Made by a program: the position numbers and the translations under genes. This document shows positions 1 through 6,695 of a stretch of DNA of 64,000 nucleotides, piece after piece (the stretch's first letter is position 1; each line of letters begins with the position of its first letter). The notes under the pieces were generated by a model. That model saw nothing but the letters and a program-made list of their open reading frames with translations. It had not been told where the DNA came from and made no database searches. Source of the DNA: Kribbella qitaiheensis (lineage in GTDB: Bacteria > Actinomycetota > Actinomycetes > Propionibacteriales > Kribbellaceae); the NCBI RefSeq assembly GCF_014217565.1, contig NZ_CP043661.1, positions 5,642,001-5,706,000 on the forward strand, read 5' to 3'.

Positions 1-2
1 AG

Positions 3-728
3 GTGCTCGAGGACGTCTTCAAGCGGCGCGGTATGACCGTGCTCGGCAAGTCCCGGGCCGAGTCGGTACGCCGGCAGGGCGACGGGGTCATCGTGACGCT
101 CACGGATGGCCGGACGGTCGAGGGCTCGTACGCGTTGCTGGCGGTCGGGTCCCTCCCGAACACCGAAGACATGGGGCTCGTCGAGTCGGGCGTGTCGCTC
201 GGCGACGGCGGCTTCATCACCGTCGACCGGGTCTCCCGTACGTCGGCGCGCGGGGTGTACGCGGCGGGCGACTGCACCGGCGTACTGATGCTCGCCTCGG
301 TAGCCGCGATGCAGGGCCGGATCGCGATGTCCCACGCCCTCGGTGACGCGGTCGCCCCGCTGAACCAGTCGACCGTGTCCTCGAACGTCTTCACCGCGCC
401 CGAGATCGCGACGGTCGGGCTGACCCAGGCCGTGCTGGATGCGGGTGGCAGTACTGCGATGGTCGTCAAGGTGCCGCTCGCGGACAACGCCCGGGCGAAG
501 ATGCAGGGTGTGCGCGATGGCTTCATCAAACTCTTCTGCCTGCCGAACACGGGGATCATCGTGGGCGGGGTGGTGGTGGCTCCGCGGGCTAGCGAGCTGA
601 TCCACCCGATTTCGCTCGCGGTCGGCGCCCGGCTGACGGTCGACCAGATGGCCCAGTCGTTCACCGTCTACCCGTCCGTCTCCGGCTCGATCGCCGAGGC
701 AGCCCGAAGGCTCCACCTGCGCTCCTGA
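3..728 (+). CDS. lpdA: NAD(P)H-quinone dehydrogenase / flavoprotein disulfide reductase, C-terminal part (5' end outside window)
   Basis: The 241 visible residues are the NAD(P)/FAD-binding and dimerisation part of a pyridine nucleotide-disulfide oxidoreductase. The FAD-binding motif GVYAAGDCTG is clear, and the C-terminal dimerisation domain follows. The usual catalytic HPTxxE near the C-terminus of lipoamide dehydrogenases is replaced by VYPSVSGSI, as in the mycobacterial LpdA/Rv3303c group, which reduces quinones rather than lipoamide. The redox-cysteine region lies upstream of the window, so its state cannot be checked. The frame is open from base 3; the GTG there is probably an internal valine, not the start. 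Family assignment is firm; the quinone substrate is inferred from the family. Confidence 0.85.
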   Translation: MLEDVFKRRGMTVLGKSRAESVRRQGDGVIVTLTDGRTVEGSYALLAVGSLPNTEDMGLVESGVSLGDGGFITVDRVSRTSARGVYAAGDCTGVLMLASVAAMQGRIAMSHALGDAVAPLNQSTVSSNVFTAPEIATVGLTQAVLDAGGSTAMVVKVPLADNARAKMQGVRDGFIKLFCLPNTGIIVGGVVVAPRASELIHPISLAVGARLTVDQMAQSFTVYPSVSGSIAEAARRLHLRS

Positions 729-741
729 GCCTTCCCACGCT

Positions 742-900
742 GCTCCTATGTCGCCGCTCCCACCCGCCTGTGGGTCGCGGCTCCTGCGTCGCCGCTCGAC
801 GACTGCGGTCGGGCGATGAAGGTGGATGGGTGAATCCCACGCAGCTCCTATGTCGCCGCTCCCACCCGCCTGTGGGTCGCGGCTCCTGCGTCGCCGCTCG
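742..900. repeat. Two perfect 57-bp direct repeats in the spacer after lpdA
   Basis: Bases 742-798 and 844-900 are identical over 57 bp and are separated by 45 bp. Each copy contains smaller inverted words (CGCCGCTC and GAGCGGCG type). The spacer from 729 to about 1300 shows no convincing gene; it holds this pair, a palindromic pair (1028-1168) and a shorter tandem (1221-1270). The core word is related in sense or antisense to repeats near 20128-20180, 20586-20649 and 46943-47007, so this is probably one dispersed family. Confidence 0.85.
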
Positions 901-1027
901 GCCACGTCGGTGCGCGGAACCTGATTGGGGCTCGGGGCAGCCGGGCGAGCGTGGATTGCCCAGGTGGTGGTTGCGTGGGGGCCTGGGGAGGCCCCGCCCC
1001 CGGCCCCGTTGCCTGCGGCAGGGATGT

Positions 1028-1168
1028 CTTTGTGCATCGGATGAGTGTTCCGGGCCGATCGCATACTCAGGCCGCGCACAAAGGCGCGGAACGCCCGCAT
1101 CGGTTGCCTGCCTTTGTGCATCCGGTGAGCGTTTTCCGGGGGCGGAGTGCTCAGGCTGGTGCACAAAG
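1028..1168. repeat. Pair of imperfect palindromic elements with CTTTGTGC/GCACAAAG ends
   Basis: Two similar elements, 1028-1083 and 1112-1168, each start with CTTTGTGC and end with GCACAAAG, a perfect 8-bp inverted repeat. The interiors resemble one another (a GGTGAGYGTT-like left half and a CTCAGGCYG-like right half) and partly self-complement. This is the layout of a REP/MITE-like non-coding element. No coding capacity is evident. Confidence 0.7.
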
Positions 1169-1220
1169 ACGTCCGTCCTGCGGGGGCGATGGAGGGGCCG
1201 CGATCCCTGGGCGGGTGAAA

Positions 1221-1270
1221 GCAGCGACGCAGGAGCGGCGTGGGAGCAGCGACGCGCGAGCGGCGTGGGG
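1221..1270. repeat. Two-copy tandem of about 25 bp
   Basis: GCAGCGACGC followed by a GAGCGGCGTGGG-type core occurs at 1221-1245 and again at 1246-1270 with two or three changes. It lies just upstream of the small gene at 1312 and could hold its promoter, although no clear -35/-10 is visible. The core is close to the reverse complement of the 57-bp repeat at 742-900. Confidence 0.6.
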
Positions 1271-1311
1271 AGTACTCGCTCTAGACTCGAGTTCTGAGTC
1301 GGGAGGTGGGC

Positions 1312-1575
1312 GTGAAGTTTCTGGTGATCTGGCAGATGGAGCTGAGTTTGCTCTCGCCGGAGATGGCTCGTGCGGTGGGATCGATGCCGGAGTACGGCGA
1401 ACGCCTGCAGCGGGAGGGGAAGGTGCTGTCCCGATACCACGTTGTCGGATCGCATGGTGGGGCGTGGATCTACGACGTCGACTCGCATGAGGAGTTCGAG
1501 CGGCTCCTCGGGCGGGCGCCGGTGTTCAACTTCGCTCGGTACACCGTGCATGCGCTTGCGGAGATGGACCGCTGA
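1312..1575 (+). CDS. Muconolactone Delta-isomerase-like small protein
   Basis: This 87-aa protein has the size and pattern of the muconolactone isomerase (CatC) / ferredoxin-like dimeric alpha-beta barrel family: an N-terminal beta strand (KFLVIWQMEL), an helix ending in YGERLQREGKV, then strands with WIYDVDSHEEFERLL and a C-terminal VHALAEM strand. I place the start at GTG 1312 because GGGAGG at 1301-1306 then has suitable spacing; GTG 1306 is the alternative. No other beta-ketoadipate genes are nearby, so a role in catechol degradation is not supported by context. It may be a generic small-molecule isomerase or a stress-response protein. Confidence 0.7.
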   Translation: MKFLVIWQMELSLLSPEMARAVGSMPEYGERLQREGKVLSRYHVVGSHGGAWIYDVDSHEEFERLLGRAPVFNFARYTVHALAEMDR

Positions 1576-1636
1576 GTCTGGGTGATTGACGGACTCTCCG
1601 GCCCGGAGGATGGTGGCAGGGACGGGAGGGGGCCGC

Positions 1637-2011
1637 ATGTTCAGTGACAAGGACGACCTGTACGTCGACCGGCACCTGATCGTCTCGCATCGCCTGCGGA
1701 TCCGTCGCCTGCAGTTGGGGCTGACCCAGAAGCAGGTCGTCACCAGGCTTGGCCGGCGGGGGATCCGGACGACCAACAAGACTCTGAGCAGCTTCGAGCA
1801 CGGCGCTGGTGTGGATGTCGTCCGGCTGCCCGAGTTGGCGGCGGCGCTCGACTGCACCGTCACGTACCTGCTCGGCCTCACCGAGGAGCCGACCCACTGG
1901 GAGCCGGATCACCTCAACGCCCACCGCAGCACGACCCAGCGCCCCGCGATCGCGACTGGCAACTGGATCCTCGGCCCCGACGTACCAGCCCGAGCCCCGC
2001 AACGCCGCTAA
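1637..2011 (+). CDS. XRE-type helix-turn-helix regulator
   Basis: The 124-aa protein carries one Cro/CI-type helix-turn-helix at roughly residues 14-75: RLRIRRLQLGLTQKQVV, a turn, then TLSSFEHG and a PELAAALDCTVTYLLGL helix pair. The start at ATG 1637 is chosen because GGGAGG sits at 1624-1629; a longer in-frame version from 1586 lacks a good ribosome site. The tail is Arg/Pro-rich and the stop codon lies inside the first unit of the tandem array 2004-2381. The target is unknown; nothing ties it to the convergent hydrogenase operon except position. Confidence 0.8.
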   Translation: MFSDKDDLYVDRHLIVSHRLRIRRLQLGLTQKQVVTRLGRRGIRTTNKTLSSFEHGAGVDVVRLPELAAALDCTVTYLLGLTEEPTHWEPDHLNAHRSTTQRPAIATGNWILGPDVPARAPQRR

Positions 2012-2381
2012 ACCAGGTCGAGCACCGCCGGTAAACGAGGGTGAGGCGCCGCCGGTAAACGAGGGTGAGGCGCCGCCGGTAAACGAGGGTGAGGCGCCGC
2101 CGGTAAACGAGGGTGAGGCGCCGCCGGTAAACGAGGGTGAGGCGCCGCCGGTAAACGAGGGTGAGGCGCCGCCGGTAAACGAGGGTGAGGCGCCGCCGGT
2201 AAACGAGGGCGAGGCGCCGCCGCTAAACCAGGTCGAGCACCGCCGGTAAACGAGGGCGAGGCGCCGCCGGTAAACGAGGGTGAGGCGCCGCCGGTAAACA
2301 AGGGTGAGGCGCCGCCGGTAAACGAGGGCGAGGCGCTCCGCTAGACCAGAGCGAGGCGCTCCGCTAAACCAGGGCGAGGCG
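2004..2381. repeat. 24-bp minisatellite, about 16 units, between convergent genes
   Basis: The consensus unit is 24 bp (CCGCCGGTAAACGAGGGTG followed by AGGCG). Units begin at about 2004, 2025, 2049, 2073, 2097, 2121, 2145, 2169, 2193, 2217, 2240, 2264, 2288, 2312, 2336 and 2359. The edge units and unit 2217 are variants with a CTAAACCAGG or CTAGACCAGA core and are 20-23 bp long. The plus gene's stop (2009-2011) and the minus gene's stop (2364-2366) both fall inside edge units. The unit places TAA in one forward frame, so it would stop readthrough; each unit could form only a weak CGCC/GGCG stem. Open frames across it (VNEGEAPP or LPAAPHPR repeats) are artefacts of the period. Confidence 0.9.
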
Positions 2382-3239
2382 GTTGTTGGTGATTTCCAGG
2401 TGGTACGCCGAATAGTCGCGTAGGGCGGTCAGGCGGGGGAGGTCGAGGCGGTCGCAGATCCATTGCCAGTGCAGGGAGACCCAGTCGCCGGGCTGTAGTC
2501 GGCCGAGGAGGTCGATGCCGTCGGCGGAGCGGATCACCGTTTCCTGGCGGAGCACACCAAGGGCCAGGAGCTGGCCGTTCCAGGTCAACGGGCGGGATTC
2601 GACGACGACCTGGTCGCCGGTGTCGGCGATGACCCGGCCCCAGCGAATCCGGCACTGGTCGAGGACATGCAAAGCCTGGCCCGTACTGCGTTCGTCCGCG
2701 AGCAGGTCGGCCCACGGGTAGACCGAGAACACCTGGTAGCTGTGATGCGGCATCCCGCCCGCCTTGAACGGTTTGCCGACGTCCTCCAGCAGGGGATTGC
2801 CGACCCAGTACGCCTCCACCACCCGCGCGTCGAGCGGGTCGCGGATCCCGGTCGCGCGGGCGATCAGCTCCAGATAAGGCCAGGCCCCCTCGAACTGCCG
2901 CGCCAACTCCCGCAGTACGGCGACAGCCTCCCCGTTGGAGGCGGTCGCCCCCCGAGCACTCGCCTCTCTCGAACCACCCGCAGAACCACCCGCAGAACCA
3001 GGCGCAGATCCACCCGCAGAACCAGCCGCAGAACCACCCGCAGAACCACCCGCAGAACCAGGCGCAGAACCACCCGCAGAACCACCCGCAGATCCACCCG
3101 CAGAACCACCCGCAGAACCAGGCGCAGATCCAGCCGCTGAGCCCGCGGCGAGCAGTGCGGCGCTGTCCGCAGGGCCGCAATACCCCAGGCGGTTCGGGGC
3201 AAGTGCGTACCGGGCGAACAACACCGGACCGGTCGTCAT
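2364..3239 (-). CDS. Hydrogenase-associated uncharacterised protein (DUF6390-like) with GSAG-repeat tract
   Basis: This 291-aa protein is the last gene of the hydrogenase operon. It begins with a conserved-looking LFARYALAPNRLGYCGP segment, runs through a low-complexity tract of about 14 GSA(G/A/P) tetrapeptides (about residues 35-90), and continues with a folded domain rich in Trp, Tyr and His (for example EAYWVGNP, MPHHSYQVFSVYPWADLL, DWVSLHWQWICDRL). It resembles the family I know as DUF6390, found beside actinobacterial group 1h hydrogenases, but I could not verify the assignment. ATG 3239 overlaps the hypC stop (ATGA). Its biochemical role is unknown; operon position suggests maturation, assembly or electron transfer. 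Confidence 0.75.
   Translation of the reverse strand: MTTGPVLFARYALAPNRLGYCGPADSAALLAAGSAAGSAPGSAGGSAGGSAGGSAGGSAPGSAGGSAGGSAAGSAGGSAPGSAGGSAGGSREASARGATASNGEAVAVLRELARQFEGAWPYLELIARATGIRDPLDARVVEAYWVGNPLLEDVGKPFKAGGMPHHSYQVFSVYPWADLLADERSTGQALHVLDQCRIRWGRVIADTGDQVVVESRPLTWNGQLLALGVLRQETVIRSADGIDLLGRLQPGDWVSLHWQWICDRLDLPRLTALRDYSAYHLEITNNRLALV
2971..3135. repeat. 12-bp coding microsatellite in the DUF6390-like gene
   Basis: On the plus strand the 12-bp unit CCCGCAGAACCA repeats about 14 times with substitutions (ACCACC, ACCAGG, GATCCA variants). It encodes GSAG/GSAP/GSAA tetrapeptides on the minus strand. This is a flexible linker by composition. Every unit is a multiple of three, so copy-number change would lengthen or shorten the linker without breaking the frame. 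Confidence 0.85.
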
Positions 3240-3454
3240 CAGTCGCCGCCGAAGAACGCCAGGGCGTCCGCCGCCCGCTCCGGGCTCATGCGTTCGAGCG
3301 CGAAGCCGCTGTGGATCAAGATGTACTCACCCTCGACGAACGGTCCGTCCAGCAGGGCGAGGTTGATCTCGCGCACCACGCCGGCGACCTCGACCTGACC
3401 GAGGTCGAGGCCCGGGGTGGTGGCGACGATGCGTCCCGGGATGCCCAGACACAT
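3239..3454 (-). CDS. hypC: HypC-family hydrogenase maturation chaperone (operon-internal copy)
   Basis: The 71-aa protein starts MCLGIPGRIV, the signature of HypC/HupF/HybG. The N-terminal Cys2 carries the Fe(CN)2CO moiety and docks on the hydrogenase large-subunit precursor and on HypD. The central VREINLALLDG and GEYILIHSGFALERM segments are typical. A second, longer hypC lies at 13629-13949 beside hypD. This copy is co-transcribed with the structural genes, so it may be the chaperone dedicated to the large subunit while the other serves HypD; that split is inference. Confidence 0.92.
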   Translation of the reverse strand: MCLGIPGRIVATTPGLDLGQVEVAGVVREINLALLDGPFVEGEYILIHSGFALERMSPERAADALAFFGGD

Positions 3455-3460
3455 AGGCCG

Positions 3461-3562
3461 CTACATGTTCCGGAGCCGGAGATACCGCAGCGTGTCGGGG
3501 ACGACCCCGTAGCCGACTCCGAGCACGACTGCGACGACGATTCCGAGGAATACCCAGCGCAT
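3461..3562 (-). CDS. 33-aa single-span membrane miniprotein of hydrogenase operon (DUF6893-like)
   Basis: The protein reads MRWVFLGIVVAVVLGVGY, then GVVPDTLRYLRLRNM: one hydrophobic helix (about residues 3-23) followed by a basic PDxxRYLRxR tail. Its ATG (3560-3562) overlaps the stop of the upstream endopeptidase gene in a TGATG arrangement, which supports coupled translation. Very short proteins of this kind occur next to actinobacterial group 1h hydrogenases (I believe DUF6893). It could be a membrane anchor or assembly peptide for an otherwise soluble hydrogenase; that role is inferred only from size and position. Confidence 0.7.
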   Translation of the reverse strand: MRWVFLGIVVAVVLGVGYGVVPDTLRYLRLRNM

Positions 3563-4068
3563 CACGACTTCCCTTCTGTCGCCCCCACCGGCGCCTGGGC
3601 CGATGTGGTGGCATGGCCGATGACCAGGTCGGTCACCAGTTGTGCGGCGGTCTCGACAGCACCCTCGACCGCGGGGGTGAGTCCGATCCCGGTTCCCAGC
3701 TCGGCCGGTTCGCAGCCGACCACGACCACCGTTCCCAAGGTCCCACCAAGTCGCGGAACAAGCGAGAGCACGGCGTCGGGCGCCAGATCGTGCGCGTCCA
3801 TGCTGACGTCGGGGCCGGGCTCGGCCGGCGGCTCGGCCTCGACGACGTACAGGGTGCCGGGCGGTCCGTCCCGATGGACGGCGTCGACGAGTACGACGAG
3901 GTCGTACGGCTCGAGCAGTTGGTACGCCAGGTGGATCCCGCGGATGCCGAAGTCTCGTACTTCGACGCCTACCGGCCATTCCTGCCCGGCGAGCTTCTCC
4001 ACCACCGAGACCCCGAAGGCGTCGTCGGAGCAGAACACGTTGCCGAGGCCGGCCACCAGGATCCTCAT
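3562..4068 (-). CDS. Hydrogenase large-subunit C-terminal endopeptidase (HycI/HupD family)
   Basis: The 168-aa protein begins MRILVAGLGNVFCSDDAFG, the GxGN...DD signature of nickel-dependent peptidase family A31. Asp16 of the DD pair and Asp62 of VLVDAVHRDGPPG, together with His93 of SMDAHDL, are the expected nickel-sensing ligands. The enzyme cuts the C-terminal extension of the large subunit after nickel insertion; here the large subunit has 22 residues after its last metal-ligand motif, consistent with a substrate. ATG 4068 overlaps the preceding stop by four bases. The C-terminal 20 residues are Ala/Thr-rich and variable. Confidence 0.9.
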   Translation of the reverse strand: MRILVAGLGNVFCSDDAFGVSVVEKLAGQEWPVGVEVRDFGIRGIHLAYQLLEPYDLVVLVDAVHRDGPPGTLYVVEAEPPAEPGPDVSMDAHDLAPDAVLSLVPRLGGTLGTVVVVGCEPAELGTGIGLTPAVEGAVETAAQLVTDLVIGHATTSAQAPVGATEGKS

Positions 4069-5384
4069 CGCGTACTCACCAGCGGCTCGATCTCGTCCGG
4101 GCTGAAGTAGAGGTACCGGCCGTGTGAGCGTTGCACCTCGCCCTCCTCGCCATCGAGTGCGACGGCGATATGCGTCTCACCGTCGACGTCCGACAAAACG
4201 GCGACCACGGTGCCGACCCGGTCCGCCAGGAACATGTCCTGCGCGTCGGCCCGCCGGATGCCGGGCCGCAACCGGACCCGTACTCCGTTGCCGACAGCAA
4301 CGTCGCCGACCATCACCGTGTCGGTCTCGGGGGATACCGAGGCGTCGTTGCCGGGATCCCACCAGGGCGCGTCGGCAGGGGCCGGTTCGGGGGTGGTGAC
4401 ATTGCGAAGGTAGCGAACCGTGCCGTGCAGCCGGTCCAGGATCTCCTGCGGCATCGAGTCGACCCTCTCCAGCATCGCCGCGGCGCGCGGATCGGTACCA
4501 CGGACCTCACGTTTCTCCTCCTCGGTCAGGGTCATCGTCCGCAGGCTGAGGATCTCGTCGATCTCGGTCGCGTCGAACAGGTCTCCCTGCGACTCCGGCG
4601 CGATCTGCGGGTGGTCGTAGAGGATGATCGGCGACGACAACAGCAGGTCGCCGGCCAGTACCGGGAAGATCCCGAGGTTCTCGCAGTCGGCCACGTAGCC
4701 GCTCGCCCACTCCGGCGGTTCGAGCAACGAGATGAAGCGGCACCCCTCGGCAGCGACGAGCAGGTGATGCGCGATCAACGCCTGCCGCAGCGCCCCGATG
4801 CGGTCGGCGTCGTCGCCGGTACTACGGTTCTCCACCCGCAGCCGTAACCGGTTGACGCCGTACGGTCCGGGCAGCTCTTCCTTGCTCAGGGCAAGTACTC
4901 CGGCAAGTGGCTGTCTGGTCCGTCGCAACGACCCGACCGCACCGATCACTTCGTCCTCGACCCCACCGGGGATCTCGAAGTCGCGCTCACACGGCAGGTC
5001 GCCCAGCGACACCGAAATGTCGACGTATCGCTCCACCGCCTCGTCCCACGGCACGTACGACGCGTCCTCGGTCTGCAAGGAGTCGACCTCGCCCCCGGCA
5101 GCGTCCAGCACCGTACGCCGTTGCGCCTGCAGGAAGCGGATCCGCACGGTGAGCTCAGCGTCTCCACCATCGAGCAAGCAGTCGGTCTGCGACCAGGTGC
5201 GTTCTGATGGGTCGACGAGTCCATAGGCAGGCGGCATCAGTACGCCGAACTGCCAGCGCACCCGGTTCTTCCCGTCGGACGCCCGATACGGGTAGAGCAC
5301 GTACCCCTCGAACAGCAAGGCATCCGCGATCTGCTGAACACTCTCAAAAGAAGAAGTCTGAGCCCCTTCGATGGAAGAACTCAT
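4065..5384 (-). CDS. Uncharacterised hydrogenase-operon protein, 439 aa
   Basis: I cannot assign this protein to a characterised family. It is soluble, acidic and without a signal peptide or membrane segment. The N-terminal half is mostly beta (for example LLFEGYVLYPYRASD, RWQFGVLMPPAYGL, AELTVRIRFLQAQRRT) and the C-terminal region contains VRLRPGIRRADAQDMFLADR and a final EVQRSHGRYLYFSPDE segment. Only two cysteines stand near the middle (AEGCRFISLL, VADCENLG), so no Fe-S motif is obvious. It overlaps both neighbours by four bases in the hydrogenase operon, and proteins of this size occupy this slot in other actinobacterial hydrogenase clusters. Assembly factor or partner protein are both possible. 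Confidence 0.75.
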   Translation of the reverse strand: MSSSIEGAQTSSFESVQQIADALLFEGYVLYPYRASDGKNRVRWQFGVLMPPAYGLVDPSERTWSQTDCLLDGGDAELTVRIRFLQAQRRTVLDAAGGEVDSLQTEDASYVPWDEAVERYVDISVSLGDLPCERDFEIPGGVEDEVIGAVGSLRRTRQPLAGVLALSKEELPGPYGVNRLRLRVENRSTGDDADRIGALRQALIAHHLLVAAEGCRFISLLEPPEWASGYVADCENLGIFPVLAGDLLLSSPIILYDHPQIAPESQGDLFDATEIDEILSLRTMTLTEEEKREVRGTDPRAAAMLERVDSMPQEILDRLHGTVRYLRNVTTPEPAPADAPWWDPGNDASVSPETDTVMVGDVAVGNGVRVRLRPGIRRADAQDMFLADRVGTVVAVLSDVDGETHIAVALDGEEGEVQRSHGRYLYFSPDEIEPLVSTR

Positions 5385-6013
5385 TCCAGCTTCTCCTTCA
5401 GCAGCCGTTCGATCGCGTCATCCCAACCAGGCAAGGCCTCGCGGGCCCGGTAGTCGTAGAGCTTGTCGAACGTCTCCCGCCGCAGCCTCAGCCAGGCCGC
5501 ACCGGGGAAGTGCAGATCCATCGCCTCCCGCCAGACCGGCACCGGCAGGGCGTACGACGTCTCCTTCTCCCACGCCACCGGAGTCACCGAGAGAGTTCCG
5601 GGCTTGCCGGTAAAGATCGTGCCGTTGAAAAGCAGCAGTAGGGGCGCGCCGCCATCGCGGAGTGCGTAGAGATACTTGTGCGCGGCGACATCGAAGTCGT
5701 AGCTGCACGGCAGGTGCAGATCCACCTCGGTCGTTCCGGTGAAGCCGGGCACCATCTGGGTGACGAAGGCCAGTTGCAGCGGTTTCACCGTCTCACCCCA
5801 GCGGGCCCGATCGCCGAAAAGGTCGGCGAGGGCGGCGCCTTCCTCGTCGTCGTAGCGGCGCCGGATCGGCTCGATCCGGATCTGGCAGCGCAACGCGAGC
5901 GCGTGCACCGGCGTACCAGTCGTCTCGGTGATGCGCAGGTGCAGCAGGACGTTCGGCGTCGCGGCGTACCGGTCGGCGTCCGCGCCGGTGCAGGTGAAGT
6001 CGAGATCAACCAC
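5381..6013 (-). CDS. Uncharacterised hydrogenase-associated protein (DUF6084-like)
   Basis: The 210-aa protein is a cytosolic, beta-rich protein with VDLDFTCTGADADRYAATP at its start, a central EVDLHLPCSYDFDVAAHKYL segment and a C-terminal YRAREALPGWDDAIERLL helix. It resembles the family I know as DUF6084, which occurs with actinobacterial [NiFe] hydrogenases. GTG 6013 overlaps the upstream gene by eight bases and its stop overlaps the next ATG, so it is translationally coupled within the operon. No metal-binding or catalytic motif is recognisable; function unknown. Confidence 0.75.
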   Translation of the reverse strand: MVDLDFTCTGADADRYAATPNVLLHLRITETTGTPVHALALRCQIRIEPIRRRYDDEEGAALADLFGDRARWGETVKPLQLAFVTQMVPGFTGTTEVDLHLPCSYDFDVAAHKYLYALRDGGAPLLLLFNGTIFTGKPGTLSVTPVAWEKETSYALPVPVWREAMDLHFPGAAWLRLRRETFDKLYDYRAREALPGWDDAIERLLKEKLE

Positions 6014-6695
6014 GGCAACGCTCCTTCACGCTCGCGAAGAATTCGTCGATCCGTCCCCAGACCTCCTCACCGCCCGCGAAACCCTCCCAGTACTGCCGGA
6101 CGATCCCGACCAGCTCGTAGCATGAGTCGATCGGCACCAGGTAGCACTCGAACCCGTCGTCCAGCCGGCGCAGCAGTACTGCCTCGACATCCGTGATCAG
6201 GCCGTCCAGCACGGGATCCGCGGCGACCACCTCGTCCCAGCTGGCCAGGTCGAGCAGCGATTCGGTGGCGCCACCCGGGCTTGGATAGAACGCGACGTGC
6301 TTGTCCTGGTCGGTCTGGTGGAACATGAACGCCAGGTTCACCGGGATCCCGAGCGCCTCCCACTGCGCCGACGTCATCGAGAAGTCCGCGTTGAAGCGAT
6401 AATTCTCCGGTACTGCGCGGTAATGGCCGCGGGAGGCCGATTCCACGTTGAAGAGCAGGTAGCACGGCCGGCACGTGCACAGCAGCCGGTGATCCGGTAC
6501 GTCGGCGATGTGCTGGTGCTGCGGCCCGATCGGTACGGCGCACATCTCGCACTGCTCACCGGGCGCCAACTGCTGCCGTACCCCACCCGTGAACCCGCGC
6601 AGCACCGCGACCGGGTCGATGTCCTGCGGTGCTGGGCCCGGGCGTGCGAGCGGTTTGTCCCGCGCTAACGCCCGCAGCGTCGACGAAGGCCTCAC
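6006..6695 (-). CDS. Uncharacterised hydrogenase-associated cysteine-motif protein (DUF5947-like)
   Basis: The 229-aa protein has a possible zinc or Fe-S site: C49-x2-C52 (EQCEMCAVPI) and C73-x-C75-x2-C78 (LLCTCRPCYLLF), followed by an alpha-beta domain (SAQWEALGIPVNLAFMFH, VAFYPSPGGATESLLDL) and a C-terminal helical segment. The cysteine spacing resembles a zinc ribbon or rubredoxin-like knuckle. It matches the family I know as DUF5947 from group 1h hydrogenase loci. The start is GTG 6695, overlapping the previous stop (GTGA). It may be an electron carrier or an assembly factor; the sequence does not decide between them. Confidence 0.78.
   Translation of the reverse strand: MRPSSTLRALARDKPLARPGPAPQDIDPVAVLRGFTGGVRQQLAPGEQCEMCAVPIGPQHQHIADVPDHRLLCTCRPCYLLFNVESASRGHYRAVPENYRFNADFSMTSAQWEALGIPVNLAFMFHQTDQDKHVAFYPSPGGATESLLDLASWDEVVAADPVLDGLITDVEAVLLRRLDDGFECYLVPIDSCYELVGIVRQYWEGFAGGEEVWGRIDEFFASVKERCRG

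Noticed and set aside
2008..2301. Open frames with repeated VNEGEAPP (plus) and LPAAPHPR (minus)
   Set aside because: They arise because 24 is divisible by three; there is no start, ribosome site or non-repeat domain.
2004..2381. CRISPR array
   Set aside because: The units are contiguous with no unique spacers and vary only by point changes; there are no cas genes, so it is a minisatellite.
3461..3979. A 172-codon frame ending with the 33-aa miniprotein
   Set aside because: The upstream part is the complement-frame shadow of the endopeptidase gene; only the last 33 codons, with their own ATG, look real.
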